Source: GMQP-bins7 sp963776565
GTDB taxonomy: Bacteria > Actinomycetota > Thermoleophilia > Gaiellales > Gaiellaceae
DNA: 64,000 nucleotides
Assembly: GCA_963776565.1 (NCBI GenBank)
Contig: CAVZNF010000004.1
Location: 1 to 64,000 of the forward strand
Direction: 5' to 3'
A program made the translations under genes and the position numbers. The notes below the pieces were generated by a model. The model searched no databases, was not told the DNA's origin, and saw nothing but the letters and a program-made list of their open reading frames with translations. This document shows positions 28,201 through 36,440 of this stretch, piece by piece. Within the stretch, counting starts at the first letter, position 1; each line of letters opens with the position of its first letter.

Positions 28201-29838
28201 CTAGCCGACGCGCTCCCGCTCGGCCGCGGCCGCGAGGTAGTGGTGCACGTGCTGGATCACGACGGAGCCCTCACCGACAGCCGACGCGACGCGTTTCACC
28301 GAGCCCGAGCGGACGTCCCCGATCGCGAACACGCCCGGGACGTTGGTCGCGTAGTCCGCGGCCGAGCTCACGAAGCCGCGCTCGTCGCGCTCGATCGCGT
28401 CGGGAAGCCACTCCGTGCGCGGCTCGGCGCCGATGAGGATGAAGAGGGCGTCCGCCGGCACGTCCTCGGTGCCATCAGGGTCTCTCAGAGTGAGCGTCTC
28501 CAGCCGGCCGTCACCGCCAGCGTCGACGACCTCCGTCGCGCTGCGAACGTGGATGTTCGACTTCGCCTCGATCTCGTCGATGAGGTACTGCGACATGCTC
28601 TTCTCGATGGCGCTCCGGCACAAGAGCGTGACGTTCGCGGCATATCGGGCAAGGTGAATCGCGGCCTGGCCGGCCGAGTTCGCGCCGCCCACGACGAAGA
28701 CGTCCCCGTTCGTGAACTGCCTCGCCTCGGACGGTGAGGAGCCGTAGAAGACGCCGCTGCCTTCGAGCTCGGCGAGCGCCGGAACGTCGAGGCGCTTGTA
28801 GGACACGCCCATGGCGAGGATCACGCTCCGCGCCGCGACCGTCGGCGCGCCGGAGATCGACACCGTGTGCATCGTGTCGCCGAGCTCGATGTCGACCACC
28901 TCGCGCGTGAGCAGGAACGTCGCTCCGAACACCCACGCCTGCTGGTAGGCGCGCTGCGCGAGCTCGGCCCCGCTCAGCCCTCGTGAGAAGCCCAGGTAGT
29001 TGCGGATGCGGGTGCTCGAGCCTGCCTGGCCGCCGATCGACTCGCGCTCGACGACGAGCGCACTCAATCCTTCGGAGGATGCATAGACCGCCGCGGCGAG
29101 TCCGGCTGGGCCGGCCCCGACGATCACGACGTCGAACTGGCCTGGCTCGTCGAGCTCCGTTCGCATCCGGGTCCCGTGCTGCGCGAGATCCTCCGCCTTT
29201 GGGTCGACGAGCGCCGACCCGTCCGGAAGGATGACCACCGGAACGTCGGCTCCGGGCTGGCCGCAGGTGCGGAGCAGCTCGACTCCCTCGGTCGAATCGC
29301 ACGTGTGGAATGCATGCGGCACGCCGTTGCGCGCGAGGAGGTTGCGCAGCTCGTAGCCGCGCGGCGACCACGGATCGGCGATCACCGTGAGCTCGCGCCG
29401 TCCCGGCGCGTTTTGCCGACGCCACTCCTGCAGGAACTCCGAGACGAGGCGGTGGAAGAGCTCGTCGGGAGTGCTCCAGGGCTTGAGCGCGTAGTAGTCG
29501 ATGTGCCCGAGCGCCATCGCCGTCCGGATCGCGTCGGCGGTCTCCTCGTCGGCCCAGCCGCCCCACGGGATCAGCAGCGCTCGCTTCGCGTGCGGATGGA
29601 TGTCGTGGACGCGCTCGAGAAAGTCCTCACCCTTCAAGTCCGCAGTCCCGCGCGCCGCCATCACGATCGCGACGGCGGCGTCGCTGTCGCGAAGCGCCTC
29701 GAGCTGAGCGAGCGCAGCCTCGGTCGAAGGCCCGCAGATCACGCGGTAGTCGCGCGCGTAGCGCTGCAGCTCGTCGGTGATCCGCTCGAGCGCCTCAGCG
29801 TCCTCGTCGACCGCCAGGATGAGGGGAAGCTCGCTCAT
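28201..29838 (-). CDS. Receiver-glutaredoxin-like-thioredoxin reductase-like fusion
   Basis: This 545-residue protein, starting MSELPLILAVDED, has a receiver domain (about 1-130) with an acidic DED start. A glutaredoxin/thioredoxin-like domain at about 155-215 begins RRELTVIADPW. A two-dinucleotide flavoprotein follows (VVIVGAGPAGLAAAVYASSE, VVGGANSAGQAAIHLAR, GVFAIGDVRSG). In true thioredoxin reductase a CATC disulfide sits after the second nucleotide motif; here the place reads VFYGSSPSEARQF, with no cysteine. It therefore cannot use the classical dithiol relay and may reduce or sense something else through FAD. It overlaps the upstream cyclase gene by four bases, which ties redox and cyclic nucleotide signalling together. 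Confidence 0.85.
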   Translation of the reverse strand: MSELPLILAVDEDAEALERITDELQRYARDYRVICGPSTEAALAQLEALRDSDAAVAIVMAARGTADLKGEDFLERVHDIHPHAKRALLIPWGGWADEETADAIRTAMALGHIDYYALKPWSTPDELFHRLVSEFLQEWRRQNAPGRRELTVIADPWSPRGYELRNLLARNGVPHAFHTCDSTEGVELLRTCGQPGADVPVVILPDGSALVDPKAEDLAQHGTRMRTELDEPGQFDVVIVGAGPAGLAAAVYASSEGLSALVVERESIGGQAGSSTRIRNYLGFSRGLSGAELAQRAYQQAWVFGATFLLTREVVDIELGDTMHTVSISGAPTVAARSVILAMGVSYKRLDVPALAELEGSGVFYGSSPSEARQFTNGDVFVVGGANSAGQAAIHLARYAANVTLLCRSAIEKSMSQYLIDEIEAKSNIHVRSATEVVDAGGDGRLETLTLRDPDGTEDVPADALFILIGAEPRTEWLPDAIERDERGFVSSAADYATNVPGVFAIGDVRSGSVKRVASAVGEGSVVIQHVHHYLAAAAERERVG

Positions 29839-30692
29839 CGCTCCGGAACGAAGGCCGACAGGTGCCACTCGCCGTCGAGCCCCTTGAGCTCGTGGACTCC
29901 ACGATCCTCAAACCGAAGACCTGAGGCTCCGGCGAGCGCGCGTGTGAGCTCGGAGACGAGGATCTCGCCGGGCCCGGCGGCGGCCATTACCCTCGCCGCC
30001 TCGTGTACAGCGATCCCGCGAACATCCGTTCCGACGAGCTCGACCTCGCCGACGTGAACGCCGACGCGGATCTGCACGCTGTGCTTCTCGGCGCATCGCA
30101 GAAGAGCGGCGGCGCCGTGGAGTGCCCGGGCCGGCCCGTCGAATGTCGCCAGCATCCCGTCACCGGTCGTGTCCACCTCGCGCCCGCCGAATCGCTCGAG
30201 TTCGGCGCGGCTCGCTTCGAAGAGCTCGGACAACAACGCTCGCCAGCGTGAGTCGCCGAGCTTCGCGGCCAGGCTCGTCGAGTCCACGAGATCGGTGAAG
30301 AGCAGCGTGGCCAGGACGCGGCTGTGGACGCCGGTCGGGAATCCTGCCCACGCTCGAATCCCGGACCATTCGATCTGGACGCACGGCTCGTCGCCGTCGG
30401 TAAAACCGTCGTGTCCGGGCGGGATGTCGAAGACATCTCCCGGGCCGAAGACCGCGCGTGTCCCGTCCGAAAACTCGGTTCCGAGCCGGCCCGAGATGAC
30501 CATGCCGATGTGACGCGCCTGGCACCACTCACCGCCTACGGTCGGCCGGACGTGCTCCGACCAGCGCCAACCCGGCTCAGAGGTGAACCGGCCGACCGTC
30601 AGGTCGCCGAGCTCGACGATGTGGCTCCTGATCTTCGGGAATTCGACGACGTCGTCGGGCTCGTCGAAGCTCTTCGAGAGAACGTCGGCCAC
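29835..30692 (-). CDS. Cupin-class III adenylate/guanylate cyclase fusion
   Basis: A 285-residue soluble protein. Residues about 20-110 form a cupin barrel (GMVISGRLGTEFSDGTRAVF, GPGDVFDIPPGHDGF). Residues about 122-285 form a class III cyclase domain (LLFTDLVDSTSLAAKLGDSR, VDTTGDGMLATFDGPARAL, IRVGVHVGEVELVGTDVRG, HEAARVMAAAGPGEILVSEL). Both metal-binding Asp positions are present. The cupin may sense a small ligand or metal. It lies three bases after a small membrane protein gene and overlaps the receiver-flavoprotein gene by four bases. Confidence 0.87.
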   Translation of the reverse strand: MADVLSKSFDEPDDVVEFPKIRSHIVELGDLTVGRFTSEPGWRWSEHVRPTVGGEWCQARHIGMVISGRLGTEFSDGTRAVFGPGDVFDIPPGHDGFTDGDEPCVQIEWSGIRAWAGFPTGVHSRVLATLLFTDLVDSTSLAAKLGDSRWRALLSELFEASRAELERFGGREVDTTGDGMLATFDGPARALHGAAALLRCAEKHSVQIRVGVHVGEVELVGTDVRGIAVHEAARVMAAAGPGEILVSELTRALAGASGLRFEDRGVHELKGLDGEWHLSAFVPER

Positions 30693-30695
30693 GGG

Positions 30696-30938
30696 CTAGC
30701 GCGCAGCGACCGTGTCGCCGACGTCAGCGATGGCGCGCATCGCCTGCGCGAGCGCGATCGGGATCGTCGCGATGAAGACCGCAACGGGCAGCCCGATGAG
30801 AAGGACACCGAGCGTCTGCCAGAAACCCTCGACCTCGAAAGCCCACACGATCGCGCCGATGAAGGCAGCGATCATCCCGAAGATGCCGACGAGCGTCGCG
30901 ATGAATGCCCACGCTCGAAGCGTTCCGTAGTGCGTCAT
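30696..30938 (-). CDS. 80-residue two-helix membrane protein
   Basis: The sequence has two hydrophobic helices (FIATLVGIFGMIAAFIGAIV and LGVLLIGLPVAVFIATIPIA) joined by a short acidic loop, and a polar C-terminus. Its GTAC-free, compact form resembles small accessory membrane proteins. It is the first gene of the cyclase/flavoprotein unit, three bases upstream of the cyclase, preceded by an AGGTAGGA ribosome-site-like stretch. No family is recognised; it could anchor or report to the cyclase. Confidence 0.7.
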   Translation of the reverse strand: MTHYGTLRAWAFIATLVGIFGMIAAFIGAIVWAFEVEGFWQTLGVLLIGLPVAVFIATIPIALAQAMRAIADVGDTVAAR

Positions 30939-30977
30939 GTCCTACCTCCCAGAAGGTCGCTTGCGGACGCCACGAGA

Positions 30978-32513
30978 CTACTCCGCACGAGCGTGAATCG
31001 CGCGCACAGCCTCGATCGTGTCCGCTTCCGCAGGTGACTTGTCGGGCCGGTAGCCCTTCACGCGCGCGAAGCGAAGCGCGACCCCGCCTGGGTAGCGCGA
31101 ACTCGCCTGCACGCCGTCGAATGCGATCTCCACGACAAGCTCCGGCCGGACGTGGACGACATGCCCTTCGCGCTGCGTCTCGAGCCCGAGCAGGTGCTCG
31201 GTCTGCCACGCCAGCATCTCGTCGGTCATCCCCTTGAACGTCTTCCCGAGCATGACGAAGCCGCCACTTTCCGGTTCGCGCGCGCCGAGATGGAGGTTCG
31301 AGAGCTTGCCCTGGCGCCGTCCGTGCCCCCACTCCGCAGCGAGCACGACCAGATCGAACGTGTGCGAGGGCTTGACCTTGAGCCAGCCCGCACCGCGTCT
31401 GCCCGCTTCGTACGGCGCAGTCAGCGACTTCGCCATGACTCCCTCGTGTCCGCGCACGAGCGCGTCGTCGAGAAACGCCTGCGCCGCCTCTGCATCGTCG
31501 GTCACGAGACGTGGAACGACGAGCTCGCGCGGGAGGCTCGCTTCGAGAGCCTCGAGTCGCTCGTATGCCGGCCTGTCGAGCAGGTCGTCACCGTCGACGT
31601 GAAGACAGTCGAAGAAGAATGCGGAGAGTGGCCTCGCGGCCTCGGCCGATGGAGCCGCCTTCGTCCCGAATCGGCTCATCGTCACCTGAAAGGGCTCCGG
31701 TCGTCCGTCGTCACGGAGCGCGATCGCCTCGCCGTCGAGCACGATCGCCGAGACGTCCAGGGCGCGAAGCGGAGCGACGATCTCCGGCACCCGCTCGGTG
31801 ATGTCGGCGAGGTTGCGGGTGAACACACGCACGTCGTCGTCCACACGGTGTGCCTGGATACGCGCGCCGTCGAGCTTCCATTCGAAGTTCGCCCGCTCCA
31901 GCTTCTCCAGCGCGCCCGCCACGTCCTCGGCGGTCTGAGCCAGCATGGGTGTGAATGGCCGTAGCGGCGTCAGCCGGAAGCGTCCCAGACCCTCGACGCC
32001 CTCGCGCATGGCGACCGCCGCGACCGTCGGCACGTCGCCGGCGAGCATCGCCGCACGCCGCACGGCTGACGCCGGAACGACTGCGGCCTTCGCGACGGCC
32101 TCGATCATCACGCCCTCGAGCGCTCCTTGACGAAGCTCTCCGAGGAAGAGCCCGATTAGGAGGCGCTGCTCGGACTCGATCGCGTGAGAGAACAGCGCCT
32201 CGAGCTCACTTCGCCGAGCTCCCTGCGAGCCCGCGCCGGATATGCGCTGGAGACGTGTGATCGCTGCATCGACCTCGAGCAGTCCAAGGGTAGGCGTCTC
32301 GGCCGGGGCGGGAAGGTCTCGCAGCGCCGCCCACCCCACCCCGACGGTGCCCTGCGGCAGCACGCCGGAGAGATAGGCGACGGCGATCGCGACCTCGTCG
32401 GGTGCCGCGTGCTCGAGACAGCCCGCGAGACGTTCGATCTTCGCGAGCCTCGACGAGGTCGCGGCGACGTCAGTCGATGCGAGCGCGATCTCCGAGAGCA
32501 GCATTGCCGTCAT
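30978..32513 (-). CDS. ATP-dependent DNA ligase
   Basis: This 511-residue ligase has the DNA-binding domain, the adenylation domain and an OB domain. The nucleotidyl-accepting Lys is in FEWKLDGARIQAHRVDD; other motifs are TRNLADITERVPEI, VLDGEAIAL, FFDCLHVDGDD, HEGVMAKSL and GWLKVKPSHTFDLVVLAAEW. Length and order match the mycobacterial LigB type, an accessory ATP-dependent ligase. The start overlaps the 3' end of the histidine kinase gene by 44 bases on the same strand; a later ATG (MLLSEIALAS) shortens this to 35. Confidence 0.92.
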   Translation of the reverse strand: MTAMLLSEIALASTDVAATSSRLAKIERLAGCLEHAAPDEVAIAVAYLSGVLPQGTVGVGWAALRDLPAPAETPTLGLLEVDAAITRLQRISGAGSQGARRSELEALFSHAIESEQRLLIGLFLGELRQGALEGVMIEAVAKAAVVPASAVRRAAMLAGDVPTVAAVAMREGVEGLGRFRLTPLRPFTPMLAQTAEDVAGALEKLERANFEWKLDGARIQAHRVDDDVRVFTRNLADITERVPEIVAPLRALDVSAIVLDGEAIALRDDGRPEPFQVTMSRFGTKAAPSAEAARPLSAFFFDCLHVDGDDLLDRPAYERLEALEASLPRELVVPRLVTDDAEAAQAFLDDALVRGHEGVMAKSLTAPYEAGRRGAGWLKVKPSHTFDLVVLAAEWGHGRRQGKLSNLHLGAREPESGGFVMLGKTFKGMTDEMLAWQTEHLLGLETQREGHVVHVRPELVVEIAFDGVQASSRYPGGVALRFARVKGYRPDKSPAEADTIEAVRAIHARAE

Positions 32514-33879
32514 TCAACCGCTTGGGGAGCGAGAGCCACACATCGGCCCCGCCGCCGCCGCGGTTCGCGGCGTGCGCACTGCCACCGTGGCCGCGTGCGA
32601 TCGCATCGACGATCGCAAGTCCGAGCCCGGTCCCGCCGCGGCCACGCGCCTCGTCGTGCCGGCTGAAGCGCTCGAAGGCATGCGGGAGGAACTCCGCGTC
32701 GAAACCTGCCCCTTCGTCGGTCACGTGGAGCTCGACCGTCCCGTCTCGATCGCGCGCGGCGAGCTCGACCGTGCCGGCCCCATAGCGGAGCGCGTTGTCG
32801 ACGAGATTTGCGAGCGCCTGACCGAGGCGAGCCGAGTCGCCCGGTAGGACGAGCCCAGCGGCCGTCTGCGCCTGGATCGGCCGACCCTCGTCGGCTGCGC
32901 GGCGCTGGAATCGGCCGGCCGCACTCGACAGGAGCTCGTCGACGTCGAGCTCCTCGCGCCGGATCGGAAGTCGTCCCTGGTCCGCGCGAGACACGAGCAG
33001 CAGGTCTTCGGCGAGCTGGACGAGCCGGTCGGTCTCCACCGACGCCGACCGGAGAGCCTCCTCGAGCTCGCCCGCGCTGCGCGGCTGTCGCAATGCGAGC
33101 TCGAGCTCGGCCTTCAGGAGCGCGAGCGGTGTTCGGAGCTCGTGACTCGCGTCCGCAGCGAAGCGCCGTTCGCGCTCGAGGCCGGCGTCGAGGCGCTCGA
33201 GCATCTCGTTCAGCGTCTCCCCCAGTCGATGCACCTCGTCATGCGCAGCAGGCAGCGGAAGTCGTCTCGACGACGTCGAAGACGAGATCTCGCCGGCCCT
33301 GCGCCGCATCGCCTCCATCGGCCGAAGCGCCGCAGCGGCGACGAGGTAGCCGATGCCGGATGAGACGAGCAGCGCGAGCGGCAGTGCGATCAGAAGCTGC
33401 GTACGTAAGGCGTCGAGGGCGTCGTCGCGATCCTCGAGCGACTCCCCCACCAGAACCACGCGACCGCTATTGCCGGCGACGGGCTCCGCGACGAGCCGAG
33501 CCGGCGCGAGGTCCCCGTCACTGCCCTCGACAATGCGCTCGATAACGATCCGCGCGCCCCGTGCACGTCCCAGCTCGTCGTCGGTGAGGAGCTGGGAACG
33601 CGCGGGGTAGCCAAAGGCCGCGGTGATCGATCCGTCCGAATCGATCACCTGCGCCAGACCGTCCTCGTCTCCAACGAATCGAAGATCCTCGACACGCGTC
33701 GCACCTCCCGCCGCAGCCGAGACCAACGTGTCGCTGCGAGCTTGCAGCCGCTCGTTCACGCGCTCGTCGAGCGTCGCGCCGAGCCGCAGGTAGAGAAACG
33801 CCCCGAGCGCCGCGAGCACAACCGTCATGACGACGGCGAAGACGAGCGTGAGCCGCACCCGAATCGGCAAGCGATTCAC
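32470..33879 (-). CDS. Membrane sensor histidine kinase (HAMP-HisKA-HATPase)
   Basis: A 469-residue kinase with two transmembrane helices (LVFAVVMTVVLAALGAFLYL and LLIALPLALLVSSGIGYLVA) flanking an extracytoplasmic sensor of about 120 residues. A HAMP segment, a HisKA domain (FAADASHELRTPLALLKAEL) and an HATPase with N box (LANLVDNALRYG) and glycine boxes (VTDEGAGF, GGTGLGLAIVDAIA) follow. All catalytic boxes look intact. It follows its OmpR-type regulator with three bases between them. The signal sensed is unknown, although a secreted protein and a PepSY-like remnant lie upstream of the regulator. Confidence 0.93.
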   Translation of the reverse strand: MNRLPIRVRLTLVFAVVMTVVLAALGAFLYLRLGATLDERVNERLQARSDTLVSAAAGGATRVEDLRFVGDEDGLAQVIDSDGSITAAFGYPARSQLLTDDELGRARGARIVIERIVEGSDGDLAPARLVAEPVAGNSGRVVLVGESLEDRDDALDALRTQLLIALPLALLVSSGIGYLVAAAALRPMEAMRRRAGEISSSTSSRRLPLPAAHDEVHRLGETLNEMLERLDAGLERERRFAADASHELRTPLALLKAELELALRQPRSAGELEEALRSASVETDRLVQLAEDLLLVSRADQGRLPIRREELDVDELLSSAAGRFQRRAADEGRPIQAQTAAGLVLPGDSARLGQALANLVDNALRYGAGTVELAARDRDGTVELHVTDEGAGFDAEFLPHAFERFSRHDEARGRGGTGLGLAIVDAIARGHGGSAHAANRGGGGADVWLSLPKRLNDGNAALGDRARID

Positions 33880-33882
33880 GTC

Positions 33883-34563
33883 CTAGCCGTCCTTCCGTAG
33901 CCGGTATCCGGCCCCGCGGACGGTCTCGATCGACTCCCGGCCGAACGGTCGATCGACCTTCTCCCGGAGGTACCGGATGTAGACATCCACGACGTTCGAG
34001 CGGTTCTCGTAGGCGTAGTCCCACGCGTGCTCGAGCAACTGCAGCCGCGAGAGCACGAGCCCCGCACGGCGCATCAGCGTGTGGAGGAGCGCGAACTCCT
34101 TCGTCGAGAGCTGGATCTCGACAGCCCCGCGCCAGACCTGCCGCGTCGCTGGATCGAGTCGCAGATCCCCAACCTCGACGACAGCCGGCCGCTCCGAGAC
34201 GCCTCTGCGTGCGAGCGCGCGCAGCCGAGCGTTCAGCTCCGCGAATGAGAACGGTTTTGGGAGATAGTCGTCGGCGCCGGCGTCGAGCCCGGCGACGCGA
34301 TCCTCGACGCCAGCGCGCGCAGTCAGGATGAGCACGGGCGTCCAGACTCCGTTCTCCCGCCAGGCGCGACACACGCTCACTCCGTCGAGGCCCGGCAGCA
34401 TCAGGTCGAGCACGACCGCGTCGTACTCGACCGCTTGTCCCATCCAGAGGGCGTCGTCGCCCGTTCGCGCCACGTCGACCGCGTGTCCGTCCTCGCGCAA
34501 GCCGCGGACGAGAAGGCCGGCCATCTTGAGCTCGTCCTCGACGACGAGAAGACGCATGTGCAC
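33883..34563 (-). CDS. OmpR/PhoB-family response regulator
   Basis: This 226-residue regulator has a receiver domain (LLVVEDELKMAGLLVRGLRE, phospho-acceptor in VVLDLMLPGLDG, conserved TAR and KPFSFAEL) and a winged-helix DNA-binding domain (LSTKEFALLHTLMRRAGLVL, VVDVYIRYLREKVD, ETVRGAGYRLR). It is the cognate partner of the downstream kinase. The gene is separated from the upstream secreted-protein gene by a strong terminator, so it should have its own promoter. Confidence 0.94.
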   Translation of the reverse strand: MHMRLLVVEDELKMAGLLVRGLREDGHAVDVARTGDDALWMGQAVEYDAVVLDLMLPGLDGVSVCRAWRENGVWTPVLILTARAGVEDRVAGLDAGADDYLPKPFSFAELNARLRALARRGVSERPAVVEVGDLRLDPATRQVWRGAVEIQLSTKEFALLHTLMRRAGLVLSRLQLLEHAWDYAYENRSNVVDVYIRYLREKVDRPFGRESIETVRGAGYRLRKDG

Positions 34564-34591
34564 ATTCTCCCCGCAAAGATGAGAAGAAGAT

Positions 34592-34625
34592 GAGATGGAG
34601 CCCGGACCGGGCCGGGCTCCATCTC
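34592..34625 (-). terminator. Rho-independent terminator after the secreted protein gene
   Basis: A perfect 14-base-pair inverted repeat, GAGATGGAGCCCGG then CCGGGCTCCATCTC, has a six-base loop. On the minus strand it is followed by ATCTTCTTCTCATCTTT. It ends transcription of the secreted protein gene before the response regulator. Confidence 0.85.
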
Positions 34626-34629
34626 GCGC

Positions 34630-34755
34630 TCAGTCGTTGGACGAGCCATCCTCCTCGGAGCCCGGATCCTGTGTCGTCGAGTGCCCGTGCCGCACCGACT
34701 GGAACTACGCATCGAGGTGCACATCGATCTGCGTAACCGTCCTCCCGGCGACCTC
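34630..34755 (-). pseudogene. In-frame PepSY-like tail beyond an amber stop
   Basis: Directly after the TAG stop of the secreted protein, the same frame continues for 42 codons to a TGA and contains one further TAG at 34705-34707. It reads EVAGRTVTQIDVHLDA, stop, FQSVRHGHSTTQDPGSEEDG. The GRTVTQIDVHLDA stretch resembles the last strand of a PepSY domain, which is often encoded next to OmpR/HisKA pairs. I read it as the remnant of a deleted PepSY gene; read-through is a less likely alternative. Confidence 0.4.
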
Positions 34756-35511
34756 CTATTTGCCGTGGGTGTAACGCACGAGCTCTTCGCGATCCGCGCC
34801 ACCGGAGATCCCGATCGCGAGCACCGGCCCGATGCCTCGTGCGTAGAACTTGAACTCGAGCGCCTTCGGCTCGAGCGGATCAAGGTCGCGCGTCATCAAC
34901 ACGCGGCCTCGGCCGAAGTGACCGAACGGGACTTCGGCCTGTTCCCGCAGGCTGACGATCTCGCCGCGGTCCTCCGCCTCGCCCGCGAGGTACTCCTGCC
35001 GGTAGCCCATGCCCGGCTTCGGTCGCGCCGGAACGATGACGCCGGCCTGCGCGCCGTCGACTCCGGCCTCGAAGGAGCCCTTCGTCGAGACGGGCTTGCC
35101 GTTCTTGTACTCGGTCGTGGCCTCGCCCAGGTACCAGACGTTTCCGCAGCGATCCTGCGCGTAGTAGTCGTTGGTAGCCTCGACCAGCTTCCCGTCCTCG
35201 GTGGCCACATCGCGAACGACGCGTGCCGTCACGCCGTTTGCGACGAGCTTCGTCTTCGCGAGCACAGTCACGACCCCGCGCTGCACCGATCCCTCCGGGT
35301 CGGTCTCGCGGTAGACCCACCGGCTGCCCGGCTTCATCGGCCACCACGGGTTGGTGATCCGCGTGGTGAAGCCGCCCGGGTCGAGGCGAACGCGCTCGCT
35401 TCCCTTCGGAATCACGCACGTACCGTTCCCGGCCCCGAGGCCGGCTCCGGCCACAGCTGTCGCCACGACGGCGAGGCCGGTACCCACGATCAACGCTGCT
35501 TTCAGCTTCAT
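34756..35511 (-). CDS. Secreted protein of unknown function
   Basis: A signal peptide (MKLKAALIVGTGLAVVATAV) leads into a 220-residue domain rich in beta strands. It has TTRITNPWWPMKPGSRWVYR, VTARVVRDVATEDGKLVEAT, DYYAQDRCGNVWYLGEATTE and LDPLEPKALEFKFYARGIGP. Two Cys residues could form a disulfide. Similar proteins occur in many soil actinobacteria near two-component systems, as I recall, without a known function. The ATG is chosen because it opens the signal peptide; the frame is open 50 codons further upstream but with random composition. A terminator follows. Confidence 0.7.
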   Translation of the reverse strand: MKLKAALIVGTGLAVVATAVAGAGLGAGNGTCVIPKGSERVRLDPGGFTTRITNPWWPMKPGSRWVYRETDPEGSVQRGVVTVLAKTKLVANGVTARVVRDVATEDGKLVEATNDYYAQDRCGNVWYLGEATTEYKNGKPVSTKGSFEAGVDGAQAGVIVPARPKPGMGYRQEYLAGEAEDRGEIVSLREQAEVPFGHFGRGRVLMTRDLDPLEPKALEFKFYARGIGPVLAIGISGGADREELVRYTHGK

Positions 35512-35600
35512 GGTCTCTCCTCTCGGTGCGGACGAGCGTGTTCTACGCAACCGCGATGAGATGCCGATGAGACGCGCTGCAAGCCTTCGGCAACCGGTTG

Positions 35601-36440
35601 TTAGGGCTCCGCGAGGAAGGCCTCGAACGCCCGACGCAGCTCGCCCGGACACTCGAGCCATGGAAAGTGACCGGAGTCGGGAAGCGTGACGACAACTGCC
35701 CCGGGAATCAGCGCGGCCGTTGCCGTGGAGGAGCGCAGCGGGAGCGCGTCACGATCGCCGTGCACGAAGAGTGCAGGCAGCCGGAGCGCGGGTAGCTCGC
35801 GCGCAAGTGTGCCCGCGGCGAAGTGGTCGCTGAGCGAGACATTGACCTCCGTCGAGCAACGCGCGCCGATGTGCGTGATCGGGTACGGCGCCGCGCCCTC
35901 GGGATCCGCGAACCAACGTGGCCAGAGGATCGACATCCGCTCGACGAGCTCAGCTTCCGTCACGACACCCTCGCGACGGCGTCGCTCGACCTCGTCGACC
36001 CGCGCGATCTGTGCGTCCGTGAGACCGCGCCGCAGATTCGCGTCATGCTCGGCGAAGACATCGTCGAACGCGCCCAGCGGTGCGATGCACACGACGCCGA
36101 GTAGGCGCTCCGGGTGCGAGACGGCCAGATGCAGCGCAAGATGACCGCCCCAGGAGTGACCGATCGCCCACGCGCGGTCGATCGCAAAGCGGTCGAGAAC
36201 ACGAACGGCATCGGCGACGTGGGCCTCGATCGAATACGGCGGATCAGCTTCCGACGGATAGGTGCCGCGCTGCTGATAGCGCATCGTCCGGAAGACACCG
36301 TGGAGCTCACGTGCGCAGCCGTCCATGTAGTCGGTGACGGCAGCTCCGCCGTGTAGGAGCAGCCCCGGCGGTCCCTCGCCGCCAACGTGACCCTGGAGCA
36401 CGCCACCGGGGAGTGCGACCTCGAACGGCGTCTCAGACAC
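35601..36440 (-). CDS. Alpha/beta hydrolase (proline iminopeptidase-like)
   Basis: The GTG start (VSETPFEVALPGG) gives 279 residues. The oxyanion region LLLHGGAAVTDYMDG, nucleophile elbow IGHSWGGHLAL, acid region FVHGDRDALPL and catalytic His in PDSGHFPWLECP form a complete triad. A cap domain lies between. The family includes aminopeptidases, epoxide hydrolases and haloperoxidases, so the substrate is open. It overlaps the end of the aldo/keto reductase by eight bases. Confidence 0.87.
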   Translation of the reverse strand: MSETPFEVALPGGVLQGHVGGEGPPGLLLHGGAAVTDYMDGCARELHGVFRTMRYQQRGTYPSEADPPYSIEAHVADAVRVLDRFAIDRAWAIGHSWGGHLALHLAVSHPERLLGVVCIAPLGAFDDVFAEHDANLRRGLTDAQIARVDEVERRRREGVVTEAELVERMSILWPRWFADPEGAAPYPITHIGARCSTEVNVSLSDHFAAGTLARELPALRLPALFVHGDRDALPLRSSTATAALIPGAVVVTLPDSGHFPWLECPGELRRAFEAFLAEP

